A stretch of 35,993 bases of DNA from Caulobacter sp. (GCA_017745235.1 JAGHZU010000032.1:1-35993), one strand, 5' to 3'. Numbered from the stretch's first letter, positions 6,746 to 15,720 are shown. Notes: generated from the sequence alone by a model not told the origin. Program-made: numbers and translations.

Positions 6746-9700
6746 ATGACCGATTGGGACACCCTCGATAACGGCAAATACCGCGACGAAGCGGCCGTCA
6801 TCGCCGACCTGCTGGCCAAGAAGCCCCTGACCTCCGAGGATCGCGCCGCGGTGCGCGCCGAGGCCGAGGCGCTGGTGCGCGGCGCGCGCCGCAGCGTGCG
6901 CAAGCAAGGCGTGGTCGAAAGCTTCCTGCAGGAGTTCAGCCTGGGCACCCGCGAGGGCCTGGCCCTGATGTGCCTGGCCGAAGCCCTGCTGCGCACGCCC
7001 GACGACGAGACGCGCGACAAGCTGATCGCCGAGAAGATCGGCTCGGCCGACTGGGCCAGCCACCTGGGCGGCAGCGACAGCCTGTTCGTCAACGCCTCGA
7101 CCTGGGGCCTGATGCTGACCGGCAAGATCGTCGAGCCCGACGACGAGGCCAAGCGCGACCTGCCCGGCTTCATCAAGAAGATCGCCGGCCGCCTGGGCGA
7201 GCCGGTGATCCGCGCGGCCGTGGGCCAGGCCATCCGCATCATGGGCGAACAGTTCGTCCTGGGCCGCACGATCGAGGCGGCCATCAAGCGCGCGGCGAAC
7301 GAGGACACCATGTGCTCGTTCGACATGCTGGGCGAAGGCGCCCGCACCGCCGCCGACGCCGAACGCTACGAGAAGGCCTATGCCGACGCCATCGAGACCG
7401 TCGGCCGCCTGTCGAACAGGGCCGGCCCGGAAGCCGGCCACGGCGTTTCGGTGAAGCTGTCGGCCCTGTGCCCGCGCTATGAGGCCACGCAAGAGGCCCG
7501 GGTCTGGGAAGAACTCTATCCCCGCACCCTGCGCCTGGCCCTGATCGCGGCCAAGCACGACATCAACTTCACCATCGACGCCGAGGAAGCCGACCGCCTG
7601 GCCCTGTCGCTGAAGCTGCTGGACCGGCTGTGCCGCGAACCGGCCCTGGGCGAATGGAAGGGCCTGGGCCTGGCCGTCCAGGCCTACCAGAAGCGCTGCG
7701 GCGAAGTGATCGCCCGCCTGCGCGCCCTGTCGGAAGAAACCGGTCGCCGCCTGATGGTTCGCCTGGTCAAGGGCGCCTATTGGGACAGCGAGATCAAGCG
7801 CGCCCAGGTCGCCGGCCGCCCCGACTATCCGGTCTATACGACCAAGCCGGCGACCGACCTGTCGTACCTGGTCAACGCCAAGGCCCTGATCGACGGCGCT
7901 CCCCACCTCTACGCCCAGTTCGCCACCCACAACGCCCATACCCTGGCGGCCGTGGTGCGCATGGCCAAGAACGCCGGCGTCAAGATCGAGCACCAGCGCC
8001 TGCACGGCATGGGCGAGGCGCTCTACAAGGCCGCCGACGACCTCTATGACGGCGTCACCCTGCGGGCCTACGCGCCGGTGGGCGGCCACGAGGACCTGCT
8101 GCCCTACCTGGTGCGCCGCCTGCTGGAGAACGGCGCCAACACCAGTTTCGTGCACGCCCTGCTGGACGAGCGGGTGCCGGTGGAGAAAGTGGTCACCGAT
8201 CCGATCGACGCGGTGGAGGCCCATCCCGATCGCCACGCCAAGATCCCCACGCCGATCGATGTCTACGGCCCTCGCCGCAAGAACAGCGCGGGCCTGGACC
8301 TTTCGACCAAGGCCGACCGCGACCGCCTGGCGGCCCATGTCGCCGAGCTGGACGGCCTGACCCTGTCGGCCGGCCCGCTGATCGGCGGCAAGCTGACCGC
8401 CGGCGCTCCGCCGATGCCGGTGCAGAGCCCGGCCGACCACGGCCGCGTGGTGGGCGTGGTGTCCGAGGCCCAGCTGCCGCAGATCGACCAGGCCTTCAAG
8501 CTGGCCCGGGCGGCCCAGCCGGCATGGGATCAGGCCGGCGGCGCGGCTCGCGCCGAAGTCCTGCGCGCCATGGCCGACGCCCTGGAGGCCAATATCGAGC
8601 GCCTGTGCGCCATCCTCTCGCGCGAGGCCGGCAAGACCCTGCCGGACGCGATCGCCGAAGTGCGCGAGGCGGTCGACTTCTGCCGCTATTACGCCAAGCT
8701 GGCCGAGGACCAGTTCAGCCTGGACGGCGAGGTGCTGACGGGCCCGGTGGGTGAGACCAACACCCTGCGCCTGGCCGGTCGCGGCGTCTTCGTCTGCATC
8801 AGCCCGTGGAACTTCCCGCTGGCCATCTTCACCGGCCAGATCGCCGCCGCCCTGGCGGCGGGCAACGCCGTGCTGGCCAAGCCGGCCGAGCAGACGCCCC
8901 TGATCGCGTTCGAGGCCGTGAAGCTGTACCACGCCGCCGGCCTGGACCACCGCCTGCTGGCCCTGCTGCCCGGGCGTGGCGAGACCGTGGGCGCGGCCCT
9001 GACCGCGCACGAGGGCCTGGACGGCGTGGCCTTCACCGGCGGCACCGACACCGCCTGGCGGATCAACCAGACGCTGGCGCAACGGCAAGGCCCCATCGTG
9101 CCGTTCATCGCCGAGACCGGCGGCCTGAACGGCATGTTCGTCGACACCACCGCCCAGCGCGAGCAGGTGATCGACGACGTGATCCTGTCGGCCTTCGGCA
9201 GCGCCGGCCAGCGCTGCTCGGCCCTGCGGCTGCTGTTCCTGCCGGAAGACACCGCCGAGCCTATCGTCGAGGGCCTGAAGGGCGCGATGGACGCCCTGGT
9301 GGTCGGCGATCCGGCCAGCGCCGTCACCGATGTCGGCCCGGTGATCGACGCCGACGCCAAGGGCGCGCTGGACAAGCACCTTGAGCGCCTGCGCCACGAG
9401 GCTCGGATCCTGCACAGCCTGGCCTCGCCGGCCGGCGGGACGTTCTTCGCCCCCGTGCTGGCCGAGATTCCGGCCGCCGACTTCCTGGAGCGCGAGGTGT
9501 TCGGTCCGATCCTGCACGTGGTCCGCTACAAGCCGGAAGACCTCGAGCAGGTGGCCGGCGCCCTGGCGGCCCGTCGCTACGGCCTGACCCTGGGCGTCCA
9601 CTCGCGGATCGAGAGCTTCGCGGCCGACGTCCAGCGCCTGGTTCCCGCCGGCAACACCTACGTCAACCGCTCGATGACGGGCGCGGTCGTGGGCGTGCAG

Positions 9701-9838
9701 CCGTTCGGCGGCGAGGGCCTGTCGGGCACCGGCCCCAAGGCCGGCGGCCCCCACGCCCTGATGCGCTACGCCGTCGAACGCGCGCTCAGCGTCAACATCA
9801 CCGCCCAGGGCGGCGATCCGGCGCTGTTGAACTTGTAG
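6746..9838 (+). CDS. putA: Bifunctional proline dehydrogenase / P5C dehydrogenase PutA
   Basis: Converts proline to glutamate in two steps on one 1030-residue polypeptide, at the membrane-associated respiratory chain and in the cytoplasm. The FAD-dependent proline dehydrogenase barrel occupies roughly residues 160-480 (MVRLVKGAYWDSEIKRAQVA, FATHNAHTLA, YAPVGGHEDLLPYLVRRLLE). The aldehyde dehydrogenase part follows from about 530 (ISPWNFPLAIFTGQIAAALA), with general base E790 in AETGG and catalytic C824 in GQRCSALR. There is no N-terminal ribbon-helix-helix domain and no C-terminal extension, so this is a minimal PutA that cannot repress itself; the divergent Lrp-type gene presumably regulates it. 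An in-frame GTG at 6734 is possible but ATG 6746 is preferred. A clean terminator follows. Confidence 0.97.
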   Translation: MTDWDTLDNGKYRDEAAVIADLLAKKPLTSEDRAAVRAEAEALVRGARRSVRKQGVVESFLQEFSLGTREGLALMCLAEALLRTPDDETRDKLIAEKIGSADWASHLGGSDSLFVNASTWGLMLTGKIVEPDDEAKRDLPGFIKKIAGRLGEPVIRAAVGQAIRIMGEQFVLGRTIEAAIKRAANEDTMCSFDMLGEGARTAADAERYEKAYADAIETVGRLSNRAGPEAGHGVSVKLSALCPRYEATQEARVWEELYPRTLRLALIAAKHDINFTIDAEEADRLALSLKLLDRLCREPALGEWKGLGLAVQAYQKRCGEVIARLRALSEETGRRLMVRLVKGAYWDSEIKRAQVAGRPDYPVYTTKPATDLSYLVNAKALIDGAPHLYAQFATHNAHTLAAVVRMAKNAGVKIEHQRLHGMGEALYKAADDLYDGVTLRAYAPVGGHEDLLPYLVRRLLENGANTSFVHALLDERVPVEKVVTDPIDAVEAHPDRHAKIPTPIDVYGPRRKNSAGLDLSTKADRDRLAAHVAELDGLTLSAGPLIGGKLTAGAPPMPVQSPADHGRVVGVVSEAQLPQIDQAFKLARAAQPAWDQAGGAARAEVLRAMADALEANIERLCAILSREAGKTLPDAIAEVREAVDFCRYYAKLAEDQFSLDGEVLTGPVGETNTLRLAGRGVFVCISPWNFPLAIFTGQIAAALAAGNAVLAKPAEQTPLIAFEAVKLYHAAGLDHRLLALLPGRGETVGAALTAHEGLDGVAFTGGTDTAWRINQTLAQRQGPIVPFIAETGGLNGMFVDTTAQREQVIDDVILSAFGSAGQRCSALRLLFLPEDTAEPIVEGLKGAMDALVVGDPASAVTDVGPVIDADAKGALDKHLERLRHEARILHSLASPAGGTFFAPVLAEIPAADFLEREVFGPILHVVRYKPEDLEQVAGALAARRYGLTLGVHSRIESFAADVQRLVPAGNTYVNRSMTGAVVGVQPFGGEGLSGTGPKAGGPHALMRYAVERALSVNITAQGGDPALLNL

Positions 9839-9848
9839 ATCGAACCCA

Positions 9849-9877
9849 AACCCTTCTCCCCTTGCGGGAGAAGGGTT
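9849..9877. terminator. Bidirectional terminator between putA and GST gene
   Basis: Perfect 12-bp stem AACCCTTCTCCC/GGGAGAAGGGTT with loop CTTGC, between two convergent genes. On the minus strand its outer base touches the GST stop codon. The CCCTTCTCCC...GGGAGAAGGG core is a form I know as recurrent in such genomes. Confidence 0.8.
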
Positions 9878-10539
9878 CAGGTCTCCGCCTGCGAAGCCTC
9901 GAACACCGCCCGCTGGGCGGCGAAGGCCCGTTGGTAGGCGGGGCGGGCTTCGGCGCGGGCGACGTAGGCGGCGAGGTTCGGATATTCGTCCAGCAGGCCC
10001 GAGCCGCGTGTCCTCAGCAGCACCGAGGCCATCATCAGGTCCGCGGCGGTGAAGGCGCCGTCCAGCCACTCGCCGTCGCCGAGGCGCTGAGACAGCTCGC
10101 CCAGCCGCCCGCGGATGCGGTCGTGGACCATGGCCAGCCGCTCGCCCTGCCAGCTCTTGCCGCGCTCCATGAACATGACGAACTGCAGCTCGACGATCGA
10201 CTGCTCCACCGTGCTGAGGGCGGCGAACATCCAGGTGATCGCCCGCGCCCGGGCGTCGGGCTCGTCGGGCAGCAGTCCCGCATGGGTGGCGGCGATGTGG
10301 AAGACGATGCCGCCCGTTTCGAACAGCGCCAGGTCGCCCTCCTCGTAGGTCGGGATCTGGCCGAACGGGTGCAGCGCCCGGTGCGCCGGCTTCTTCAGCT
10401 CCTCGAAGGTGACCAGCCGGACGTCATAGGGCTGTCCCACCTCCTCCAGCGCCCAGCGCACGCGCATGTCGCGGGCCAGGCCCTGACCACGGTCGGGCGA
10501 GGCCTTGAAGGCGGTGATGGTCGGGCGCGGCGTGGGCAT
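9877..10539 (-). CDS. Glutathione S-transferase family protein
   Basis: Soluble GST-fold protein of 220 residues, probably conjugating glutathione or acting as a glutathione-dependent reductase. The N-terminal thioredoxin-like domain spans about 1-90, with HPFGQIPTYEEGDLALFETG containing the cis-Pro loop and the glutathione-binding E-T(S) position. The helical C-terminal domain includes WLDGAFTAADLMMASVLLR, the usual N-capping box region of GSTs. The start ATG at 10539 was chosen because the protein then begins a few residues before the first beta strand; the frame stays open upstream but that stretch is low complexity. It converges with putA. The substrate is not predictable. Confidence 0.9.
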   Translation of the reverse strand: MPTPRPTITAFKASPDRGQGLARDMRVRWALEEVGQPYDVRLVTFEELKKPAHRALHPFGQIPTYEEGDLALFETGGIVFHIAATHAGLLPDEPDARARAITWMFAALSTVEQSIVELQFVMFMERGKSWQGERLAMVHDRIRGRLGELSQRLGDGEWLDGAFTAADLMMASVLLRTRGSGLLDEYPNLAAYVARAEARPAYQRAFAAQRAVFEASQAET

Positions 10540-10751
10540 GGCGGTCTCCGGCGGCGGAAGGCGATGGTCCTCGCTTCGCCCTTTGCCGAAGGACGCGCGG
10601 CGTGGGCCCCCGCCGACACACGAAAGCATTTTTCCGCGGGCGATGCTCCCGGGCGCAAACCGTCGCTGACATTTCGAAAACAAATTTATTTATTCCCTTC
10701 CCTCGCCCTGTCGGCCTCCGCTAGGCTGCCCCAAAACACGGGGAGGCGAAT

Positions 10752-12092
10752 ATGCCGTCGAGACGTCGATTGATGGTCGCTGGAGCCGCCGTCCTGGCGG
10801 CGGGTCAGGCGGGACCCGCATGGAGCGCCGCGCCGCCGTCGGCCTTCGTCACCGTCAAGGACGGCCGCCTGAGCCTGGGCGGCAAGCCCTATCGCTTCGC
10901 CGGCGCGAACCTCTGGTACGGGGCGTGGCTGGGCTCGCCGGGACGGTCGGGCGACCGCGCCCGCCTGGCGCGCGAACTGGACCGGCTGAAGGCCGCCGGC
11001 GTCACCAACCTGCGCATCCTTGGCGCTGGCGAGCAGTCGCCGGCCAAGGTGGCCATCGACCCCACCTTCCGCGGCCCCGGCGACGACTACGACCAGGACC
11101 TGCTGGAGGGCCTGGACTACGTGCTGGCCGAAATGGGCAAGCGCGGCATGAGGGCCGTCATCTACGTCAACAATTTCTGGGACTGGTCGGGCGGCATGCC
11201 GGCCTATCTGCGCTGGACCAAGAACGGCGAATGGTTCCAGCAGGGCGATCCGGCCCATCCCTGGCCCGCCTTCGCGGACTATTCGGCCCGCTTCTACGGC
11301 GACGCCGACGCCCAGCTGCTGTTCCGGGCCTATGTACGGTCCCTGGTCGGACGCACCAGCACCGTGACCGGCAGGCCCTACCGCGACGAGCCGACGATCA
11401 TGGCCTGGCAGCTGGCCAACGAGCCGCGCCCCGGCGGCAGCGACGAATTCGGCGTGCCCAACCTGCCGACCTACTACCGCTGGATCGCCGAGACCTCGGG
11501 CCTCATCAAGCAGCTGGACCCCAACCATCTGGTCACCACCGGCAGCGAGGGCGACATGGGCTGCCTGCAGCGCGAAGCCTGCGTGGTCGAGGCCCACAAG
11601 CCCGCCAGCATCGACTATCTGACCCTGCACGTCTGGCCCAACAACTGGGGCTGGATCGACCCGAAGGACCAGGCCAAGACCTATGCGGCCGGCGAGGCCC
11701 GGTGCCGCGACTACGTGACCCGGCACATCGCCATCGCCAGGTCCCTGCGCAAGCCGCTGGTGATCGAGGAGTTCGGCCTGGTGCGCGACGACCGCGCCTT
11801 CACGCCCGGCGGCGCCACCACCTATCGCGACCGGTTCTATCGCACGATCTACGGCCTGGTGCTGGCCGACATGGAGGCCGGCGGGCCGCTGGCCGGGACC
11901 AACTTCTGGGCCTGGAACGGCGAGGGCCGCGCCCAGCACGCCGACGCCTGGTTCAAGATGGGCGACAAGTCGTACGTGGGCGATCCGCCCCAGGAGGAAC
12001 AGGGCCTGTACGGCGTCTTCGACGCCGACGCCTCGACCCTGGCCATCGTGCGCGACCACGCCAAGGCCGTGGCGGCGCTGCCCATGCGATAG
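10752..12092 (+). CDS. Exported GH5-type mannanase-like glycoside hydrolase
   Basis: Secreted glycoside hydrolase of 446 residues, clan GH-A, most like GH5 endo-beta-1,4-mannanases. The N-terminus SRRRLMVAGAAVLAAG is a signal sequence with an arginine-rich start (Tat-like). The barrel opens with GGKPYRFAGANLWYGAWLG. The acid/base glutamate is E224 in WQLANEPR and the nucleophile E340 in VIEEFGL; LHVWPNNWGW near 292-301 is typical of mannanases. GGGGAGG upstream supports ATG 10752. It leads a same-strand series of exported hydrolases, which points to hemicellulose degradation. A cellulase or other GH5 activity cannot be excluded. Confidence 0.9.
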   Translation: MPSRRRLMVAGAAVLAAGQAGPAWSAAPPSAFVTVKDGRLSLGGKPYRFAGANLWYGAWLGSPGRSGDRARLARELDRLKAAGVTNLRILGAGEQSPAKVAIDPTFRGPGDDYDQDLLEGLDYVLAEMGKRGMRAVIYVNNFWDWSGGMPAYLRWTKNGEWFQQGDPAHPWPAFADYSARFYGDADAQLLFRAYVRSLVGRTSTVTGRPYRDEPTIMAWQLANEPRPGGSDEFGVPNLPTYYRWIAETSGLIKQLDPNHLVTTGSEGDMGCLQREACVVEAHKPASIDYLTLHVWPNNWGWIDPKDQAKTYAAGEARCRDYVTRHIAIARSLRKPLVIEEFGLVRDDRAFTPGGATTYRDRFYRTIYGLVLADMEAGGPLAGTNFWAWNGEGRAQHADAWFKMGDKSYVGDPPQEEQGLYGVFDADASTLAIVRDHAKAVAALPMR

Positions 12093-12167
12093 CCTCTACC
12101 CAAGGACGAGGAAGGCGGGCTAGGCTCCGCGCGCGCTCCAGGCCTGGAGCGACGCCATGAGGTTCCC

Positions 12168-13532
12168 GTGAAGGCCTTCCTTGTTCCCACGCTGGTGGCC
12201 GGCCTGACGGTCGCGCCAGCCGCTTCCGCCCGGGATCTGCAGCCCGTCCTGGGCGAATGGTACGGCTCCCTGAACGCCGGCGTCAGCCTGCCGCTGGTGT
12301 TCCACCTGAAGGCCGACGGCTCGGTGGGCGTGGACAGTCCCGCCCAGGGCGCCAAGGACCTGCCGGGCGCCTTCACCCTGTCGGGCAAGGCCGTGACGGT
12401 GACCCTGACCAAGCCGGCCGCCGTGTTCGAAGGACAGCTCTCGCCCGACGGCGCAAGCCTGGCGGGCCAGTGGAAGCAGAACGGCGCCGCCCTGCCCCTG
12501 GTCCTGACCCGGAAGGCTCCCGCCGCCCTCAACCGCCCGCAGACGCCGAGGCCGCCCTTCCCGTATCGCAGCCAGGAGGTCGCCTACGTCAACCCGGTCT
12601 CGAAGCTGCAGCTGGCCGGCACGCTGACCCTGCCGCAGGGGCCGGGTCCGTTTCCGGCCGCCCTGCTGATCACCGGCTCTGGACCGCAGGATCGCGACGA
12701 GACCATCCTGGGCCACAAGCCCTTCGCCGTGCTGGCCGACGCCCTCACCCGCAAGGGCGTGGCCGTGCTGCGCGTGGACGACCGGGGCGTGGGCGGCTCT
12801 CAGGCCGGCAAGCCCACCGACACCAGCGCCGACTTCGCCACCGACGTGGAGGCCGGCGTGGCCTTCCTGCGCGGCCGGCCCGATATCGACCCCGCCCGCG
12901 TGGGCCTGATCGGCCACAGCGAGGGCGGGCTGATCGCGCCGCTGGTGGCGGCCAAGGATCCGAAGATCGCCTTCGTCGTGCTCATGGCCGGGCCCGGCGT
13001 CGACGGCGAGACCCTGATCCTGTCGCAGGGGCGCGCCATCGCCCTGGCGTCCGGGGCCCCGGCCGCCAAGGTCGACGAGAGCGAAGCCAGGAACAGGCTG
13101 GCCTTCGACGCCGTCCGCACCGCGCCCGACGACGCCACCGCCCTGGCCCGGCTGGACGCCCTGTTACAGAAGCCGGGCGCACCGACCGACGCCACGACCG
13201 TCGCCCAGGTCCGCAGCCTGGCCACGCCCTGGTGGCGCTATTTCCTGGCCAGCAAGCCCGCCGACGCCCTGTCCCAGGTCAAGGCGCCGATCCTGGCCGT
13301 GGGCGGGTCCAAGGACCTGCAGGTGCCGGCCTCCGAAAACCTGGCGGCCATCCGCGCCGCCACGGCGGGCAATCCCGACGCGACGGTGCGCGAGCTGCCG
13401 GGCCTGAACCACCTGTTCCAGACGACCAAGACCGGCCTGCCCACCGAGTATTCCACGATCGAGGAGACCATTGCGCCCAGCGCCCTGGACCTGATCGTCG
13501 ACTGGACCGCCACCCACGCCAAGGCGCGCTGA
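12168..13532 (+). CDS. Exported alpha/beta hydrolase with N-terminal beta domain
   Basis: Exported alpha/beta hydrolase of 454 residues. A signal peptide (residues 1-21, ending PAASA) is followed by a beta-rich domain of about 90 residues (GEWYGSLNAGVSLPLVFHLK). The hydrolase fold runs from about 135 to the end. Nucleophile S251 sits in GHSEGG, the oxyanion region is LLITGSGPQDRDE, the acid is probably in GGSKDLQVP and the histidine in PGLNHLFQ. The start is GTG 12168: GAGG lies 5 bases upstream and the nearby ATG at 12157 hits a stop after four codons. It lies 75 bp after the mannanase-like gene; an esterase acting on acylated sugars is plausible but unproven. Confidence 0.88.
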   Translation: MKAFLVPTLVAGLTVAPAASARDLQPVLGEWYGSLNAGVSLPLVFHLKADGSVGVDSPAQGAKDLPGAFTLSGKAVTVTLTKPAAVFEGQLSPDGASLAGQWKQNGAALPLVLTRKAPAALNRPQTPRPPFPYRSQEVAYVNPVSKLQLAGTLTLPQGPGPFPAALLITGSGPQDRDETILGHKPFAVLADALTRKGVAVLRVDDRGVGGSQAGKPTDTSADFATDVEAGVAFLRGRPDIDPARVGLIGHSEGGLIAPLVAAKDPKIAFVVLMAGPGVDGETLILSQGRAIALASGAPAAKVDESEARNRLAFDAVRTAPDDATALARLDALLQKPGAPTDATTVAQVRSLATPWWRYFLASKPADALSQVKAPILAVGGSKDLQVPASENLAAIRAATAGNPDATVRELPGLNHLFQTTKTGLPTEYSTIEETIAPSALDLIVDWTATHAKAR

Positions 13533-13543
13533 GCCTGGAGCCG

Positions 13544-13565
13544 CCCCTTGCATAAAAGGGGTTTT
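13544..13565 (+). terminator. Intrinsic terminator after the alpha/beta hydrolase
   Basis: Stem CCCCTT/AAGGGG with a 6-base loop, followed directly by TTTT. It lies 12 bp after the stop codon and separates the upstream hydrolases from the carboxylesterase gene. Confidence 0.75.
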
Positions 13566-13572
13566 ATCAGAT

Positions 13573-13586
13573 TGTCACCGGTGTCA
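13573..13586. promoter_or_regulatory. LacI-type operator-like dyad
   Basis: TGTCACCGGTGTCA, a near-perfect dyad with core CACCGGTG. Sites of the form TGnnACCGGTnnCA are typical of LacI-family sugar regulators. It lies 8 bp after a terminator and 50 bp before the carboxylesterase start, where a promoter must be. Assignment to LacI is inference. Confidence 0.5.
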
Positions 13587-13636
13587 TCGTTGGCGGAACA
13601 AGGCCAGCGCGCCGCCAAGGCGCCGGAGGAGACGCC

Positions 13637-15262
13637 ATGGATTCGCCGTTCCCGCTCGATCGTCGCCGCCTGCTGATCCTGGGCGGGGCCGCGACCGCCG
13701 CCGGGCTGGCGCCGGGCTTGGGCCAGGCTGCGACCAAGGCGGGCCCGGTGGTCGCCACCACCCTGGGCAAGGTGCGCGGGGCCAGCGGCGACGGCGTCCA
13801 CGTGTTCAGGGGCCTGCGCTACGGCGCCGACACCGGCCCGCTGCGCTTCATGCCGCCCCAGCCGCCCAAACCCTGGACCGGCGTGGCCGACGCCCTGGCC
13901 TACGGCGCGGCCTCGCCCCAGATCGGCGGCGGACGCGAGGACGCCACGCAGTCGGAGGACTGCCTGTTCCTCAACGTCTGGACGCCAGCCCGGGCCGGCA
14001 AGACGGGCGGGCTGGCCGACGGGGTCAAGCGGCCGGTGATGGTCTACATCCACGGCGGCGCCTACAACACCGGCTCGGGCGGCAGCCCCTGGTACGACGG
14101 GACGAAGCTGGCCAGGCGCGGCGACGTGGTGGTGGTGACGGTCAATCACCGCCTCAACGCCTTCGGCTACCTCTACCTGCCGCGCCTGTTCGACGACGCC
14201 TCGATCGCCGACAGCGGCAATGTCGGCCAGATGGACCTGGTGCTGGCCCTGCAATGGGTGCGCGACAACATCGCCGCCTTCGGGGGCGATCCGGGCGCCG
14301 TCATGCTGTTCGGCCAATCCGGGGGCGGGGCCAAGATCGCCACGCTGATGGCCATGCCCAGCGCCAAGGGGCTCTTCCACCGCGCCGCGACGATGAGCGG
14401 CCAGCAGGTCACCGCCGCCGGACCGTTCAACGCCACCAGGCGCGCCAGGGCCTTCCTCGACAAGATCGGGACCCGGGACCTGGCCGCCCTGCGCGCCCTG
14501 CCCACCGACCAGTTCCTGGCGGGCCTGAAGGCCGTCGACCCGATCGCCGGTTCGGGCGGGGTCTATATGGGCCCGGTGCTGGACGAGCGGACCCTGACCC
14601 GCCACCCATTCTTCCCCGACGCCGCGCCCGAGGGGCTGTCGGTGCCGATGATGTGCGGCAACACCCACGACGAGACGCGCGGCTTCGTCGGCTACGACAA
14701 GGCCCTGCTGGACATGACCTGGGAGCAGGTGGTCGAGAAGCTGCCGGCCCAGTTCAACGCCCGCATCGACATCGACCCGGCCACGGTGGTGGCGGCCTAT
14801 CGCCGGATCTATCCGCATTACACCCCGTCGGACGTCTATTTCGCCGCCAGCACGGCGGGCCGCTCGTGGAAGGCCGCGATCATCCAGGACGAGGAACGGG
14901 CCAGGGCCGGCGCGCCCGCCTGGGCCTATCAGCTGGACTGGCGCGCGCCCAAGGACGGCGGAGCCTGGGGCGCGCCCCACACGCTGGACATGCAGCTGCT
15001 GTTCGGCAACTTCGACGCGCCCGGCGTCATCACCGGCTCGGAACCCGACGCGGTGGCCATGCACGAGCGGCTGGCCGACGTCTTCACGACCTTCGCCCGC
15101 ACCGGCGATCCCAATTGCCCGGCGATCCCGAAATGGGAGCCCTACACCCTGCCCCGCCGCCAGACCCTGGTGCTGGACAACACCACGCGCCTGGCGGACG
15201 ACCCGCGCGGGGCCGAGCGCGAGCTGTTCAACAAGGTTCCGTTCACGCAGTTCGGGACGTGA
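13637..15262 (+). CDS. Exported type-B carboxylesterase
   Basis: Carboxylesterase/cholinesterase-fold (type B) esterase of 541 residues. The N-terminus LDRRRLLILGGAATAAG is a Tat-type signal with paired arginines. The fold starts with TTLGKVRGASGDGVHVFRGL. The family signature SEDCLFLNVWTP covers residues 106-117, the oxyanion loop is HGGAYNTGSG, and the nucleophile is S228 in FGQSGGGAKIA. The acid and histidine of the triad lie later, the latter probably in the GAPHTLDM region. GGAGGAGA upstream supports ATG 13637. Its own promoter is implied by the terminator and operator-like dyad upstream. It may deacylate plant-derived esters, fitting the neighbouring mannanase-like gene; substrate unknown. 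Confidence 0.92.
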   Translation: MDSPFPLDRRRLLILGGAATAAGLAPGLGQAATKAGPVVATTLGKVRGASGDGVHVFRGLRYGADTGPLRFMPPQPPKPWTGVADALAYGAASPQIGGGREDATQSEDCLFLNVWTPARAGKTGGLADGVKRPVMVYIHGGAYNTGSGGSPWYDGTKLARRGDVVVVTVNHRLNAFGYLYLPRLFDDASIADSGNVGQMDLVLALQWVRDNIAAFGGDPGAVMLFGQSGGGAKIATLMAMPSAKGLFHRAATMSGQQVTAAGPFNATRRARAFLDKIGTRDLAALRALPTDQFLAGLKAVDPIAGSGGVYMGPVLDERTLTRHPFFPDAAPEGLSVPMMCGNTHDETRGFVGYDKALLDMTWEQVVEKLPAQFNARIDIDPATVVAAYRRIYPHYTPSDVYFAASTAGRSWKAAIIQDEERARAGAPAWAYQLDWRAPKDGGAWGAPHTLDMQLLFGNFDAPGVITGSEPDAVAMHERLADVFTTFARTGDPNCPAIPKWEPYTLPRRQTLVLDNTTRLADDPRGAERELFNKVPFTQFGT

Positions 15263-15272
15263 AGATCGCGGC

Positions 15273-15668
15273 TCAGGCCGCGACCTCTTCCTCCTCGTCC
15301 TCGTCTTCCTCGTCGTCATCGGGCCACACGCCCAGGGCGGCGTCGCGCAGGCCTTCGGCGCGGTCGGCGATGTCGGCGATCACCGCTTCGGCTACGCCCT
15401 GCGCCTCGAGCGCCAGGGCCAGGTGGCCGATCATGTGATCCAGATCCTCGTCCTCGGGACCCGCGTCGCCCAGCCAGGCCAGGGCCGGGATCAGGCGCGT
15501 CTCGTCGTCGGCGCCCAGATCGAGGGCGGCTTCGAGGAAGGCGCGCGGGCCGGCCTGGTCGGGCGCGCCCAGCAGATGATCCAGGAGGTCGTCGCGGCCG
15601 GCGCGGGCGAAAAAGTCGTCGAGGGCGGCCCGGGCGACGGCCTCGCCGCCGATGCGTTCAAAGGTCAT
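15273..15668 (-). CDS. Small acidic protein with polyacidic tail
   Basis: Unrecognised protein of 131 residues, strongly acidic and leucine/alanine-rich. The body (MTFERIGGEAVARAALDDFF onward) looks alpha-helical. The last ~16 residues are almost pure Asp/Glu (PDDDEEDEDEEEE then VAA), encoded by a GAC/GAG-type repeat. No signal peptide or membrane segment. The start at 15668 has GAGG upstream; the frame remains open further up but that part contains an inverted repeat and looks noncoding. It is downstream of carA on the same strand, 143 bp away, and converges with the carboxylesterase. Acidic tails often bind cations or basic partners, but no function can be assigned. Confidence 0.75.
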   Translation of the reverse strand: MTFERIGGEAVARAALDDFFARAGRDDLLDHLLGAPDQAGPRAFLEAALDLGADDETRLIPALAWLGDAGPEDEDLDHMIGHLALALEAQGVAEAVIADIADRAEGLRDAALGVWPDDDEEDEDEEEEVAA

Positions 15669-15720
15669 GGTAATCCTCGTCGAAAGGGAATTCGGAGGCG
15701 AACCGGAACGCGCAAACGCT

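Noticed and set aside
6731..10069. Open frame of about 1112 codons antisense to putA
   Set aside because: It is the mirror of a high-GC3 coding gene; its product is a Gln/Gly/His/Arg-rich sequence with no domain, while the plus strand encodes an unmistakable PutA.
13238..15319. Open frame of 693 codons antisense to the carboxylesterase
   Set aside because: Low-complexity product; the plus strand has the full type-B esterase signature set.
15284..15320. Simple TCC/TCG-type repeat that could be a microsatellite
   Set aside because: It is the coding sequence of the acidic tail of the 15273-15668 protein.
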